This document shows positions 15,314 to 25,550 of a stretch of DNA of 64,000 nt, one piece after another. Numbering within the stretch: the stretch's first letter is position 1; each line of letters begins with the position of its first letter. The stretch spans positions 1-64,000 of the forward strand of contig NZ_SUMC01000043.1 of the NCBI RefSeq assembly GCF_005047355.1, in the 5' to 3' direction. The DNA is from Actinacidiphila oryziradicis. GTDB taxonomy: Bacteria; Actinomycetota; Actinomycetes; Streptomycetales; Streptomycetaceae. A model generated the notes under the pieces. It did no database searches. It had not been told where the DNA came from and was given only the letters and a program-made list of their open reading frames with translations. The position numbers and the translations under genes are program-made.

Positions 15314-16497
15314 CGTGCCACCTCGAAGTCCACGCGCTCCGGCCCGCGGGTCTGGCCGCCGCTCCACGTGACGCCGGCCGGGTCGGTCAGGCGGAAGTCG
15401 GGCATGACCCGTAGCCACTCCTCCAGCGTGACGCGCAGTTCCAGACGCGCGAGGTTGGAGCCGAGGCAGCGGTGGCCGCCGGACCCGAAGGTCAGGTGGC
15501 GGTTGCGCGCCCGGTCGATCCTGATCTCGTCCGGGTCCTCGAAGACTTCCGGGTCCCGGTTGGCCGCACCGAAGGCCAGCAGCACGCGCTCGCCGACCGC
15601 GATGCTGCGGTCGTGCAGCTTGATGTCCTCCTTGGTGATCCGCGCGACGCTGACCGGGGCGTAGACGCGCAGGAACTCCTCGGTGGCGGTGTCCAGCAGA
15701 GCCGGCTCGGCGATCAGGCGCCTGCGGTCCTCGTCGTTGGCGGCCAGGTGCCACAGGGCGGCGCTGATCGCGCTCCAGGTGGTGTCCGCGCCCGCGATCA
15801 GCACCAGGAAGGCAGCACCGATCTTGTGCTTGCGGCTCAGCGGCTCACCGTCGATCTCGGCCTGGGCCAGGTAGCTGATGAGGTCGTCGCGCGGCTCGAC
15901 GTCACGCTCGTCCAGCAGTCCGCCGAGGTAGTTGAGGATCTCATTGATCACCTCGGCACGGACCTTCTGGTCCTTGGGGCCGACCCGGATCATCCGGATC
16001 ATCCAGTCGGTGAACTGCTCGCCGGGGGGGACACCGAGCATCTTGGTGAGCACGGCGATCGTCAGGTGCTGGGCGAAGTCGTTCACCACGTCACCGCCGC
16101 CGCGCTTGGCCAGCTCTTCCGCGAGTTTCCGGGCCTTCTCACGGATGAACGGCTCGAACTCCGCGATCCGTGCCGGCAGGAAGTAGGGCATCAGGATGTC
16201 CCGGTGCGGCTTGTGCTCCGGGGGGTCGGACGTCAGCGGAGGCAGGTGGAGACCGCCGGCCGACTCCAGCGGACCGGCGACCTCAACGGCCTTCGAGGTG
16301 AACCGGGCACCGTCACGCGCGATGTTCCGAATGTCGTCATACGAGATCGGCATCCACGAGGTGCCCCACTTGTCCGAGTGGGCCATGGGGCAGCCACCCG
16401 CCCGCATGGCCGCCCAGGTGGCGTGCGGGTCCTCTTTGAAGTCCGACGAGAAGATGTCGTAGCCATCGAAATCGTGCTCGATCGGTTGTTCGCTCAT
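15310..16497 (-). CDS. Cytochrome P450
   Basis: A 395-residue class I bacterial P450. The I-helix is LIAGADTTWSAI (about residue 240), the K-helix ExxR is EEFLRVY (about 285), and the heme-binding loop is FGSGGHRCLGSNLARLE, with Cys at about 345. It would hydroxylate a hydrophobic or aromatic substrate with electrons from a ferredoxin; the 7Fe ferredoxin gene is 280 bp upstream. The chosen start, ATG 16497, has no Shine-Dalgarno. Instead the right-spaced TAGAGT of the dyad half-site ends about 8 nt upstream, consistent with a leaderless transcript. The stop overlaps the CoA-transferase start. Confidence 0.88.
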   Translation of the reverse strand: MSEQPIEHDFDGYDIFSSDFKEDPHATWAAMRAGGCPMAHSDKWGTSWMPISYDDIRNIARDGARFTSKAVEVAGPLESAGGLHLPPLTSDPPEHKPHRDILMPYFLPARIAEFEPFIREKARKLAEELAKRGGGDVVNDFAQHLTIAVLTKMLGVPPGEQFTDWMIRMIRVGPKDQKVRAEVINEILNYLGGLLDERDVEPRDDLISYLAQAEIDGEPLSRKHKIGAAFLVLIAGADTTWSAISAALWHLAANDEDRRRLIAEPALLDTATEEFLRVYAPVSVARITKEDIKLHDRSIAVGERVLLAFGAANRDPEVFEDPDEIRIDRARNRHLTFGSGGHRCLGSNLARLELRVTLEEWLRVMPDFRLTDPAGVTWSGGQTRGPERVDFEVAR

Positions 16498-16505
16498 AAG
16501 GAGAC

Positions 16506-16542
16506 TCTACGCTTCAAGGAACAGAGTGTCGAGCAATGTAGG
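16506..16542. promoter_or_regulatory. Shared dyad site (TCTACG-N25-TGTAGG) before the P450
   Basis: Half-sites at 16506-16511 and 16537-16542 have the same 31-bp period as other copies. On the minus strand the near half gives CGTAGAGT just before ATG 16497, which could be the -10 of a leaderless message. The remainder of 16543-16779 shows no gene. Confidence 0.6.
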
Positions 16543-16779
16543 TTACGAGGATCGGCCAAAATATGACGGCGCACGGAGTTCGAGTGCTGTTCGACAGCGG
16601 TCCGTGGCAGGCGCGCGGCCGGTTCGCGGCCTTCGCTCCGCTTTTGCCGCCCTTTGCGGCACGCGCGCCCGGACATGCCGAAGCACCCCGAAGGCCGTAC
16701 CGCGTCGCCGCGGCCGTCCCAGGGGCGCTCAGGGCACTTTCTTCAGTGGCGGACCGCCCGGCGGCAAGCCACCCGGCGG

Positions 16780-17103
16780 TCAGCGCGAGGTCACCAGCGG
16801 GGTGTCCACTCCGATCGGACCGGTCTTGTTGGACCCGCCCGGTGTACCCACCGGGGCATCACGCCCCGGCAGCGCCTCGGTGAAGAAGCGGCGGTTGTCC
16901 TCGACGAACTCGGCGTCGGAAGCGCGGCGGTCCTGGGTGATCGCCTCGACCGGGCACACCGGCTCGCAGGCACCGCAGTCGATGCACTCCTTCGGGTTGA
17001 TGTAGAGCTTGCGCTCGCCTTCGTAGATGCAGTCGACCGGGCATTCCTCGATGCACGACTTGTCCATGACGTCGATGCACGGTGCGGCGATGACGTACGG
17101 CAT
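16780..17103 (-). CDS. 7Fe ferredoxin (FdxA type)
   Basis: A 107-residue ferredoxin with a [3Fe-4S] plus a [4Fe-4S] cluster. Cys residues lie in PCIDVMDKSCIEECPVDCIY (first group) and CIDCGACEPVCPVEAI (second group), followed by the long C-terminal tail typical of actinobacterial FdxA. The start is ATG 17103. It lies 45 nt downstream of a ferredoxin-NADP reductase gene in the box operon. Together they probably provide electrons for BoxB or for the P450 just downstream. A close homologue (SRKLYINPAECIDCGACE) is at 58124-58471. Confidence 0.9.
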   Translation of the reverse strand: MPYVIAAPCIDVMDKSCIEECPVDCIYEGERKLYINPKECIDCGACEPVCPVEAITQDRRASDAEFVEDNRRFFTEALPGRDAPVGTPGGSNKTGPIGVDTPLVTSR

Positions 17104-17148
17104 GCTGCCTGCCTCCCAACTGGATGCGGATGGATATGAGGGCGCGGA

Positions 17149-18161
17149 TCACACGGACAAGGGAAGCGGAGCCTGACTGTCCGTGGAGTGCCCGGGGAAG
17201 AGCTGCGCGTCGGGATTGATGTGTACTGCAGCGTTGTTGACCGCAGTGGCCACTTCACCGAATCCGACCGCGATCAGCCGGATCTTGCCGTCGTAGTGGG
17301 TGATGTCACCGGCCGCGAAGACGCCCGAGACGTTGGTGCGCATCGCCGAGTCGACGACCAGGTGCCGGTTGTCGTGCAGGTCGACGCCCCACTCCCGCAG
17401 CGGGCCGAGGTTCGCGGTGAAGCCCAGCGCCGCCACCAGCTTGTGGCACTTGAGCGTCTGGTTGGCACTCTCGCCGGTCACCTTGACCTCGATCGCCTCA
17501 AGCTGCCCGTCACCGGTGGTCTGCGTCACCTGCGCGTTGGTGATGATCTCCACGGGCGATGCCTTGAGCTGTGCGACCGACGCGTGGTGGGCGCGGAAGG
17601 CGTCGCGGCGGTGGATCAGCGTGGTGCTCGCGGCGATCGGCTGGAGCATCAGCGCCCAGTCCACGGCGCTGTCGCCGCCGCCGACAATGACCACGTCCTT
17701 GCCCGCGTACTCCGAAGACGAGGGCACGAAGTACTCAAGGCCCTTGCCGAGGAAGTCCTCGCCCGCCGGCAGCGGGCGCGGCGTGAAGGTGCCGATGCCG
17801 CCGGTGATGACCACCGCGCCGGCCGTGACCTCTTGGCCGGAACTGGTCTTGACCACGAGCAGGTCCGGCTGCCCGTCACGGGCGACCCGCTCCAACTGCT
17901 GCGCCTCCTGCCCGAGCAGGTAGACCGGGTCGTGCGGCGCGGCCTGCTCGACCAGGTTCTTGATCAGCTGGCGGCCGGAGATCGCGGGGAAGCCGGCGAT
18001 GTCGAAGATCTGCTTCTCCGGGTACATCGCGCTCACCTGGCCGCCGACCTGGCTCAGCGAGTCGACCACGGCCACCGACAGTCCGCGGACGCCGGCGTAA
18101 TAGGCACCGAACAAACCGACCGGTCCCGCACCGACGATCAGCAGGTCGACTTGGACGGCAC

Positions 18162-18165
<4 letters not shown>
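17149..18165 (-). CDS. Ferredoxin-NADP reductase, thioredoxin-reductase-like
   Basis: A 338-residue two-dinucleotide-fold flavoprotein. The FAD motif is LLIVGAGPVGLFGAYYAG, the NADP motif is DVVIVGGGDSAVDWAL, and the second FAD contact is GVFAAGDITHYDGKIRLIA. The redox CxxC of thioredoxin reductases is absent, as in YumC-type ferredoxin-NADP reductases. ATG 18165 follows AGGAGG and overlaps the ligase stop (ATGA). In known box systems BoxA, a fused ferredoxin/reductase, feeds electrons to BoxB. I see no BoxA here, so this gene plus the next ferredoxin is the likely replacement. That role is inferred. Confidence 0.88.
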
Positions 18166-19790
<1,625 letters not shown>

Positions 19791-19793
19791 GGG

Positions 19794-21524
19794 TCAGATC
19801 CGCTGCATGTTGTAGTCGCCCTTGCGGCCGGTGCCGAAGCGGCGCAGCGCACCGTCGGGGCCCGAGGCGTTGGGCCGGATGAAGATCCAGTTCTGCCAGG
19901 CGGTGAGGCGGCCGAAGATCTTGGTCTCCGTCGTCTCGGGGCCGACGAAGCGGTGGTTGGCCTCCATGCCGGTCAGGGCGTCGGGCGACAGCGCGGCCCG
20001 CTCCTCCAGGACGATGCGCAGCTCGTCGGCGAAGTCAATGTCGTCCAGGGCAAGGGTGACCAGGCCGAGCTCGGTGGCGGCGGCCGCGTCGAGGGGCTCT
20101 CCGATCTTGGCCTTGGCAGCGGCGACGTCGTCATAGTGGCCCCAGAAGCGGGACTCGATACGGGTGAGGTCGTTACTCATCGGCCAGGGGCCGAAGTTGG
20201 ACTCGCTCAGCACGATGGTGGCCGGCGTCGCGTCCGGGTCGACGTCCTGGTAGACGCCTTCGAGGATGTACTGCCGGTCGGCGGCCAGGGCCAGTTCGAG
20301 CAGCAGGCCGGCGAAGCAGGTGCCGGGCTCGATGACGGCCACGATACTGCGGCTGGTGACGTCGAGACGCTTGAGGGTCCGCTTGTAGTACTGGCGGATT
20401 TCGTTGACCAGCCAGTTATCGGCGAGCTCGGTGAGCTGCGCGTCGTAGGCGAGTACGGCGTCGCTGTCGCCCTGGGCGCGGATCAGCCAGCTGCCGATCT
20501 CCTGCTCGTTGGTGCGCAGGTGCAGAATCAGGTCGTCCAGCGCGCGGGTGACGGCCAGCGGCCAGTAGTCGGCGCCCTGGGCGTGGATCGCGGCGGCGTC
20601 GGCCGGCGGCGCGTCGACGGGCGCGTGCACGGTGATCTCGGCGATCCGCGCGGCGCGGTCGATGGTGGCCGTCACGTGCGGGTAGATGATGCTGTCGCCG
20701 GACGCCTTGCGGTCCAGCGGGGTCAGCGCCATACCCTGCGCGTCCGACGGGCGGGGAGAGGTGGCGGCCGCCTCGTGGGCACGGCGGGCGATCTCGTCGG
20801 CGAAGCCGGCCCGCGGCACGGTGAAGTCGGCGAGGCCCCACTCGACGGCGGTGGCGCCGCGGAAGCCCTCGGACTTGGTGGCGAAGATGTCGGCGCGGTC
20901 CTTGCGGACGTGGCGCTTGTCGACCACGCGGGTCAGACCGCCGGTGCCGGGCAGCACGCCGAGCAGCGGGACCTCGGGCAGCGACACGGCCGAGGAGCCG
21001 TCGTCGATGAGGACGATCTGCTCGCAGGCGAGCGCCAGTTCGTAACCGCCGCCGGCCGCTGTGCCGTTGAGGGCGGCGATCCAGGTCTGGCCGGAGTTTG
21101 CGGTGGCGTCCTCGATGCCGTTGCGCGTCTCGTTGGTGAACTTGCAGAAGTTCACCTTCCAGGCGTGCGAGGACTGGGCGAGCATCCGGATGTTGGCGCC
21201 GGCGCAGAACATCCGCTCCAGGCCGCTGGTCATCACGACCGACTTGACCTCGGGGTGCTCGAAGCGCAGCCGCTGCACGATGTCGTACAGCTCGATGTCG
21301 ACGCCGAGGTCGTACGAGTTCATCTTCAGCTCGTAACCGGGAACGAGCCCGCCGTCCTGGTCGACGCCGAGGATCACCGTGGCGACTTCCCCGTCGACCT
21401 CGACCTTCCAATGGCGGTAACGGTCGGGAGTCACGCGGAAGGAGATCTCCGGCGCGGCCTCGGGCTGGGCCGGTGCCGCACCTTCCTTCGCGGGACTTTC
21501 ACTCACGGAAGCGGAGACGGACAT
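19794..21524 (-). CDS. boxC: 2,3-epoxybenzoyl-CoA dihydrolase BoxC
   Basis: A 576-residue double-crotonase protein matching BoxC in length and architecture. The N-terminal crotonase half contains VVMTSGLERMFCAGANIRML and LNGTAAGGGYELALACEQIV; the second half contains EPGTCFAGLLLELALAADRQ and ESNFGPWPMSNDL. BoxC opens the 2,3-epoxide of benzoyl-CoA by hydrolysis, losing formate and giving 3,4-dehydroadipyl-CoA semialdehyde. ATG 21524 has GAGAGG upstream. It is separated from boxB by ~200 bp containing its own dyad site (21575-21611), so it probably has a separate promoter. The ligase follows 3 nt later. Confidence 0.93.
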   Translation of the reverse strand: MSVSASVSESPAKEGAAPAQPEAAPEISFRVTPDRYRHWKVEVDGEVATVILGVDQDGGLVPGYELKMNSYDLGVDIELYDIVQRLRFEHPEVKSVVMTSGLERMFCAGANIRMLAQSSHAWKVNFCKFTNETRNGIEDATANSGQTWIAALNGTAAGGGYELALACEQIVLIDDGSSAVSLPEVPLLGVLPGTGGLTRVVDKRHVRKDRADIFATKSEGFRGATAVEWGLADFTVPRAGFADEIARRAHEAAATSPRPSDAQGMALTPLDRKASGDSIIYPHVTATIDRAARIAEITVHAPVDAPPADAAAIHAQGADYWPLAVTRALDDLILHLRTNEQEIGSWLIRAQGDSDAVLAYDAQLTELADNWLVNEIRQYYKRTLKRLDVTSRSIVAVIEPGTCFAGLLLELALAADRQYILEGVYQDVDPDATPATIVLSESNFGPWPMSNDLTRIESRFWGHYDDVAAAKAKIGEPLDAAAATELGLVTLALDDIDFADELRIVLEERAALSPDALTGMEANHRFVGPETTETKIFGRLTAWQNWIFIRPNASGPDGALRRFGTGRKGDYNMQRI

Positions 21525-21574
21525 GCCACACCTCTCAGCAGACTGGACGGCAAGACGAAGACACTGCTCAATAG

Positions 21575-21611
21575 TCTACATCTCTCTGCACACAGTTCAA
21601 CTACGTGTAGA
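21575..21611. promoter_or_regulatory. Shared dyad site (TCTACA-N25-TGTAGA) before boxC
   Basis: This is the most symmetrical copy: TCTACA at 21575-21580 and TGTAGA at 21606-21611, perfect complements, 31 bp apart. The minus-strand reading TGTAGACTAT would place a -10 about 50 nt before the boxC ATG. No plus-strand gene lies to its right, which argues that the dyad is a protein site rather than just two divergent promoters. Confidence 0.7.
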
Positions 21612-21722
21612 TAATCATGGGTCGTAGGGTCGGTGCCCCGGTATGCGCCGGCCGGGAGCGGTATACAGCCCTGGTGCTCACCCACGGGTGGCCGCCAGGG
21701 CTGTACCGTCCGTCGGGCGGAA

Positions 21723-23201
21723 TCAGGCGAGGGCTTCCTCGGCGAGGTGCACGTAGTCGAACTCGACCGGCTGCTCGTTGATGCCGGCCTGCGGCGCAGC
21801 GATCCAGCCGGCGAACTTGCCGACCTCGTACTCGGGCACCATCAGCGCCGCGACCGCCCTGCGGTCCTCGTCGCTCGGCAGCCAGTCGCCCTCACGGGCC
21901 TCCCACGTGGCCTCGTCGACAACCTCGCCCTCGGGGCTCACATAGTGGCCGGAGTAGACACCGACCGCGCGGTGGAAGCCCTCGTGCGGCAGGAACAGCC
22001 GCTCGTCGAGGCCCGCGTCCTCCAGCGCCTGGTTCCAGCGGCGCACGCCGTTGGCGCAGTCGGCCACGTACTCGTCGCGCAGGTCGAGGTTGAGGGCGCT
22101 GAGCAGCGGCACGGACTTCTCGACGATCTGGCCGTCCTCCACCACGTTCATGAGGCGCTCGGAGGTCAGCAGCTCGTGGTCGTCCTTGCGTCGGTTCTCC
22201 TGCCAGCGGCCCTTGAGGCCGGAGCTGTAGTAGTTGCCGGCGTTGGTGGACTGCTCGGAGCCGAACAGGTCCATGGAGACCGAGTACTGGAAGTTCAGGT
22301 ACTTCTGGATGACGGTCAGCGGGATGCCGCCGTACTGCCAGATGTCGTCGGTGCCGTGCTCCTTGATCAGCTCGGCGGTCCGCTCCACCACGCGCTGCAC
22401 GCCGGTGGTGCCGACGAACATGTGGTGCGCCTCCTCCTTGAGCATGAACTCGCAGGTGCGCGCCAGCGGGTCGAAGCCGGACTCCTTGAGGGTGCCCAGC
22501 TGGTACTTCCCGTCGCGGTCGGTGAAGTACGTGAACATGAAGAACTGGAGCCAGTCGGTGGTCTCTTCGTTGAAGGCACCGAGGATACGGGGGCTGTCCT
22601 CGTCTCCCGAGTTGCGCTTGAGCAGCTGCTCGGCCTCTTCACGGCCCTCACGGCCGAAGTACGCGTGCAGCAGATAGACCATCGCCCAGAGGTGACGGCC
22701 CTCCTCGACGTTGACCTGGAAGAGGTTGCGCAGGTCGTACAGGCTCGGGGCGGTGTTGCCGAGGATGCGCTGCTGCTCGACGGAGGCGGGCTCGGTGTCG
22801 CCCTGGACGACGATCAGCCGCTGGAGCTCCGCGCGGTACTCACCGGGGACCTCCTGCCAGGCCGGCTCACCCTTGTGCTTGCCGAAGGGGATCGTGCGGT
22901 CGGGGTTGCGGTCCGCCAAGAAGATGCCCCAGCGGTACTCCTCCATGGGCACGTGCGCGAAGTGCGCCCAGCCGTCACGGCCGACCGCGATCGCGGTGCG
23001 CAGGTAGACGTCCTTCGTCGGCAGGGAGGGTCCGAGCCGCTTCCACCAGTCGAGGAACTTGGGCTGCCAGCCCTCCAGAGCACGCTGGAGGCGCCGGTCT
23101 GCGGCCAGGTCGACGTTGTTGGGGATGCGCTCGTTGTAGTCGATCGTGCTGAGCGGGCCGGTCGGGCTGGGTGCCGGTCCAGTTCGGGCGTCAGTGGACA
23201 T
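21723..23201 (-). CDS. boxB: Benzoyl-CoA 2,3-epoxidase catalytic subunit BoxB
   Basis: A 492-residue diiron oxygenase. Carboxylate/His ligand motifs are in FQVNVEEGRHLWAMVYLLHA and EFMLKEEAHHMFVGTTGV, with a further Glu in GAFNEETTDWLQFFMF. ERIPNNVDL and the KFLDWWKRLGP segment are also family signatures. BoxB inserts one oxygen atom into benzoyl-CoA at C2-C3, using electrons from a reductase (BoxA in proteobacteria). ATG 23201 follows AGGAG by 7 nt and is preferred over an in-frame ATG at 23228. It is the most upstream gene of the minus-strand series. The reductase/ferredoxin pair at 17149 and 16780 is the probable electron source. Confidence 0.94.
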   Translation of the reverse strand: MSTDARTGPAPSPTGPLSTIDYNERIPNNVDLAADRRLQRALEGWQPKFLDWWKRLGPSLPTKDVYLRTAIAVGRDGWAHFAHVPMEEYRWGIFLADRNPDRTIPFGKHKGEPAWQEVPGEYRAELQRLIVVQGDTEPASVEQQRILGNTAPSLYDLRNLFQVNVEEGRHLWAMVYLLHAYFGREGREEAEQLLKRNSGDEDSPRILGAFNEETTDWLQFFMFTYFTDRDGKYQLGTLKESGFDPLARTCEFMLKEEAHHMFVGTTGVQRVVERTAELIKEHGTDDIWQYGGIPLTVIQKYLNFQYSVSMDLFGSEQSTNAGNYYSSGLKGRWQENRRKDDHELLTSERLMNVVEDGQIVEKSVPLLSALNLDLRDEYVADCANGVRRWNQALEDAGLDERLFLPHEGFHRAVGVYSGHYVSPEGEVVDEATWEAREGDWLPSDEDRRAVAALMVPEYEVGKFAGWIAAPQAGINEQPVEFDYVHLAEEALA

Positions 23202-23241
23202 CAGCGCTCTCCTGTGGTTGGTCTTCACTCCCTAATAAAGT

Positions 23242-23279
23242 TCTACGCCTTCTTTGCGTCACCGCCAAGTGTCTGTCGA
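23242..23279. promoter_or_regulatory. Imperfect dyad before boxB
   Basis: TCTACG (23242-23247) has a clear half-site whose minus-strand reading CGTAGAAC can act as a boxB -10 element. The partner TGTCGA (23274-23279) is degenerate and 32 rather than 31 bp away. It looks like a weakened member of the shared site family. Confidence 0.4.
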
Positions 23280-23452
23280 ACTTTTTGGGCGCGATGCCCC
23301 GGGGGACGGGGTCGACGCGGTCGCAAATCGCACAATCCGGGCACCTCAGCCGTGCGGCGCGGTATGGCGGGACCAATCGATGGCCACTCGGGCCAACGTT
23401 TGACATAATCGGTAACTAAGTTCTCATTTCAGTGTCGTATATGGAGGACCCC

Positions 23453-24481
23453 TTGGGACCGATCAGCAACCGGTACACCGAGCTCGTAGGAATCGAACAC
23501 CCGATCGTTCAGGAGGGCCTCGGCCCCTTCAAGACGGCCCGGCTGGCGGCTGCGGTCTCCGACGCCGGCGGCCTCGGCACGGTGAGCATGCCGGGCATGC
23601 CGGACGACCTGAAGGAGGGCGCGCGGACCTTCCGCGCGCACATCGAGGAGTGCGCCTCGCTCACCGACAAGCCGTTCGCGGTGAACATCCCGGTCGGCGT
23701 GGACGGCGACGGCAAAGTGATGCCGTTCACCGACGTCTACATCGACACGGTCTTCGCCGCCCGCGCGGCCGACGAGGGCCTGGCCCGCCAGCTGAAGGTG
23801 CTCACCACCTCGGCCGGCTACCCCGGTGGCTACGTCCAGCGCATCCACGACGCGGGCATGATCAGCCAGCACAAGGTGGGCGCGACCCGGCAGGCGCTCA
23901 AGGCGCAGGAGGCGGGCGTGGACGCCATCATCGCCTCCGGCTTCGAGATGGGCGGCCACGCGCCCAGCAAGGCCGTCCACACCTACGTTCTGGTACCCAA
24001 CGTCACTCAGGCCGTGGACGTCCCCGTGGTGCTCTCCGGCGGCGCCCGCGACGGCCGGACGCTGGCCGCCGCGCTCTGCCTGGGCGCGGACGCGGTCGCC
24101 ATGGGCACCCGCTTCATCGCCACCGAGGACAACGCCGACTGGCACCCCAACTACACCCAGGCGCTGATCAACGCCCGCGAGGGCGACGACGTGGCCTTCG
24201 ACGGCGTCTACGGCCCCTGCCGCGGCCTGCGCAACAAGGCGTCGGAGTCGCTGCTGCACACCGACGCCACCGTGCACAGCGCGGTGGAGCTGACCCGCTG
24301 GAAGATCCAGCAGATGCAACTCGCCCAGACCGAGGGCGACGTGGAGAACGGTCTGGTGCTGGCCGGCCAAGTGGCAAGCGCCATCGCCGATGTGGTGCGT
24401 GTCGCAGAGTTCCTGCCTGCCATGGCGGAGGAGGCCGCGGGTATCCTGAGGTCCCTGGCCGCGCCCGTCACCCTCGCATAA
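23453..24481 (+). CDS. Nitronate monooxygenase / FabK-like flavoprotein
   Basis: An FMN-dependent TIM-barrel protein of the nitronate monooxygenase (2-nitropropane dioxygenase) family, 342 residues from TTG 23453. That start is favoured because GGAGG ends 5 nt upstream; in-frame ATG 23441 and GTG 23432 lack a site. Features are HPIVQEGLGPFKTARLAAAV, the FMN-binding SGFEMGGHAPSK and GGARDGRTLAAALCLGADAV, then MGTRFIATEDN. The family includes nitroalkane oxidases and enoyl reductases, so the substrate is unknown. It is divergent from boxB. A strong hairpin follows 16 nt after the stop. Confidence 0.8.
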   Translation: MGPISNRYTELVGIEHPIVQEGLGPFKTARLAAAVSDAGGLGTVSMPGMPDDLKEGARTFRAHIEECASLTDKPFAVNIPVGVDGDGKVMPFTDVYIDTVFAARAADEGLARQLKVLTTSAGYPGGYVQRIHDAGMISQHKVGATRQALKAQEAGVDAIIASGFEMGGHAPSKAVHTYVLVPNVTQAVDVPVVLSGGARDGRTLAAALCLGADAVAMGTRFIATEDNADWHPNYTQALINAREGDDVAFDGVYGPCRGLRNKASESLLHTDATVHSAVELTRWKIQQMQLAQTEGDVENGLVLAGQVASAIADVVRVAEFLPAMAEEAAGILRSLAAPVTLA

Positions 24482-24496
24482 CCCGGAACACCAGGT

Positions 24497-24524
24497 GTGT
24501 GGGTCCGGTGCGCCGGGCCCACAC
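24497..24524 (+). terminator. Hairpin after the flavoprotein gene
   Basis: GTGTGGGTCCGG and CCGGGCCCACAC form a 12-bp stem with one G-T pair and a TGCG loop, 16 nt after the stop. The remaining bases up to adk (24525-24735) show nothing further. Confidence 0.6.
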
Positions 24525-24735
24525 TTCCATGTCCGCGGCCGTTCCGCCCTCTTCACTCCTCCCTTTACGTGTTCCGCGCGTGGCCGCTCCCGACTTGACC
24601 GTGCGACGCCGCACCCGCCCCTGGCGGTGCCGCGTCGCACTCGGCTTCCCGGCGCAGCGCCGCGCCCGGACCCGAGCAAGCGCGCCCAAGGCCGCGTTCA
24701 GCTTCAACCTCGCCACTACGAAAGGTTTCTCGCTG

Positions 24736-25332
24736 ATGCGTATCGTGCTGGTCGGACCTCCCGGAGCGGGCAAGGGCACCCAGGCCGAGATCATCTCGGC
24801 CCAGCTCGCCGTGCCGCACATCTCCACCGGGGACATCTTCCGCGCCAACCTGCGCCAGGGCACCGAGCTGGGCAAGTCGGCCCAGTCCTACATGGACGCC
24901 GGAGACCTGGTCCCTGACGAGGTGGTCATCGCCATGGTGCGCGACCGGCTGGCCGAGCCCGACGCCACCACCGGCTTCCTGCTCGACGGCTTCCCGCGCA
25001 GCCGCCCGCAGGCCGAAGCGCTCGACGGACTGCTCACGGATCTGGGCACCTCGCTCGACACGGTGCTCGAACTGCAGGTCGACACCGAGGAGGTGGTCCG
25101 CCGACTGGCCATGCGCAGCGCCGAGTCGGGCCGCGCGGACGACACCGCGGAGACCGTACGCCACCGCCAGGAGGTGTACGCCCAGCAGACCGCGCCGCTG
25201 GTCACCCACTACGCCGAGCAGGGGCTGCTGAACGCGGTCGACGCGGTCGGCGAGGTGGACGAGGTGACCGGCCGGATCATGCAGGCGCTGGGCGCCGAGG
25301 GCACCGGACGGACCTCCGCCGCCCTGGCCTGA
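24736..25332 (+). CDS. adk: Adenylate kinase (short-LID type)
   Basis: A 198-residue adenylate kinase. The P-loop is GPPGAGKGTQ (residues 7-16), the AMP-binding segment is STGDIFRANLRQGTELGK, and the NMP/LID signature is GFLLDGFPRSRPQAEAL. The zinc-Cys LID is missing, so this is the short-LID form. It interconverts AMP plus ATP with 2 ADP. The housekeeping adk of actinobacteria lies in the secY ribosomal operon; this one sits among catabolic genes and lacks secY/map neighbours. Because three AMP-forming CoA ligase loci are nearby, recycling of the AMP they release is an attractive inferred role. ATG 24736 is preceded by AAAGG. It ends in two strong hairpins. Confidence 0.93.
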   Translation: MRIVLVGPPGAGKGTQAEIISAQLAVPHISTGDIFRANLRQGTELGKSAQSYMDAGDLVPDEVVIAMVRDRLAEPDATTGFLLDGFPRSRPQAEALDGLLTDLGTSLDTVLELQVDTEEVVRRLAMRSAESGRADDTAETVRHRQEVYAQQTAPLVTHYAEQGLLNAVDAVGEVDEVTGRIMQALGAEGTGRTSAALA

Positions 25333-25368
25333 GCCCTTTCGGGGCCGGGCGGTCCGAGCCCGGCAGTT

Positions 25369-25407
25369 GAGCGGCCCGGCCCGGTCCGTACGCGGGCCGG
25401 GCCGCTC
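25369..25407 (+). terminator. Strong hairpin after adk
   Basis: A perfect 14-bp stem, GAGCGGCCCGGCCC with GGGCCGGGCCGCTC, around an 11-nt loop, 37 nt after the adk stop. Confidence 0.7.
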
Positions 25408-25410
25408 ACC

Positions 25411-25438
25411 GTATCCGGTATCCGGTATCCGGTATCCG
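25411..25438. repeat. Tandem heptamer GTATCCG x4
   Basis: Four head-to-tail copies of GTATCCG lie between two terminator hairpins. The array is short, noncoding and likely to vary in copy number by replication slippage. It is not a CRISPR: there are no spacers. Confidence 0.9.
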
Positions 25439-25451
25439 GCCCCGAACGCAC

Positions 25452-25490
25452 TGTCGGCGGGCCGCCGCTTCTCGCGGCGGCCCGCCGACA
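25452..25490. terminator. Bidirectional terminator hairpin
   Basis: A perfect 17-bp stem (TGTCGGCGGGCCGCCGC and its complement) with a TTCTC loop sits between convergent adk and the ligase at 25551. It probably insulates both. Confidence 0.7.
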
Positions 25491-25550
25491 CGCGTACGGA
25501 CGCGAACGGGCCGGGCCGACCCGGGGGTTCAGACCCGGGCCGGCCTCACC

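Noticed and set aside
23432..23453. GTG 23432 or ATG 23441 as the start of the nitronate monooxygenase-like gene
   Set aside because: Neither has a ribosome site, whereas TTG 23453 has GGAGG at a 5-nt spacing and gives the usual N-terminus.
25411..25438. A CRISPR-like repeat array
   Set aside because: The repeats are 7 bp, directly abutting, with no spacers and no cas genes nearby.
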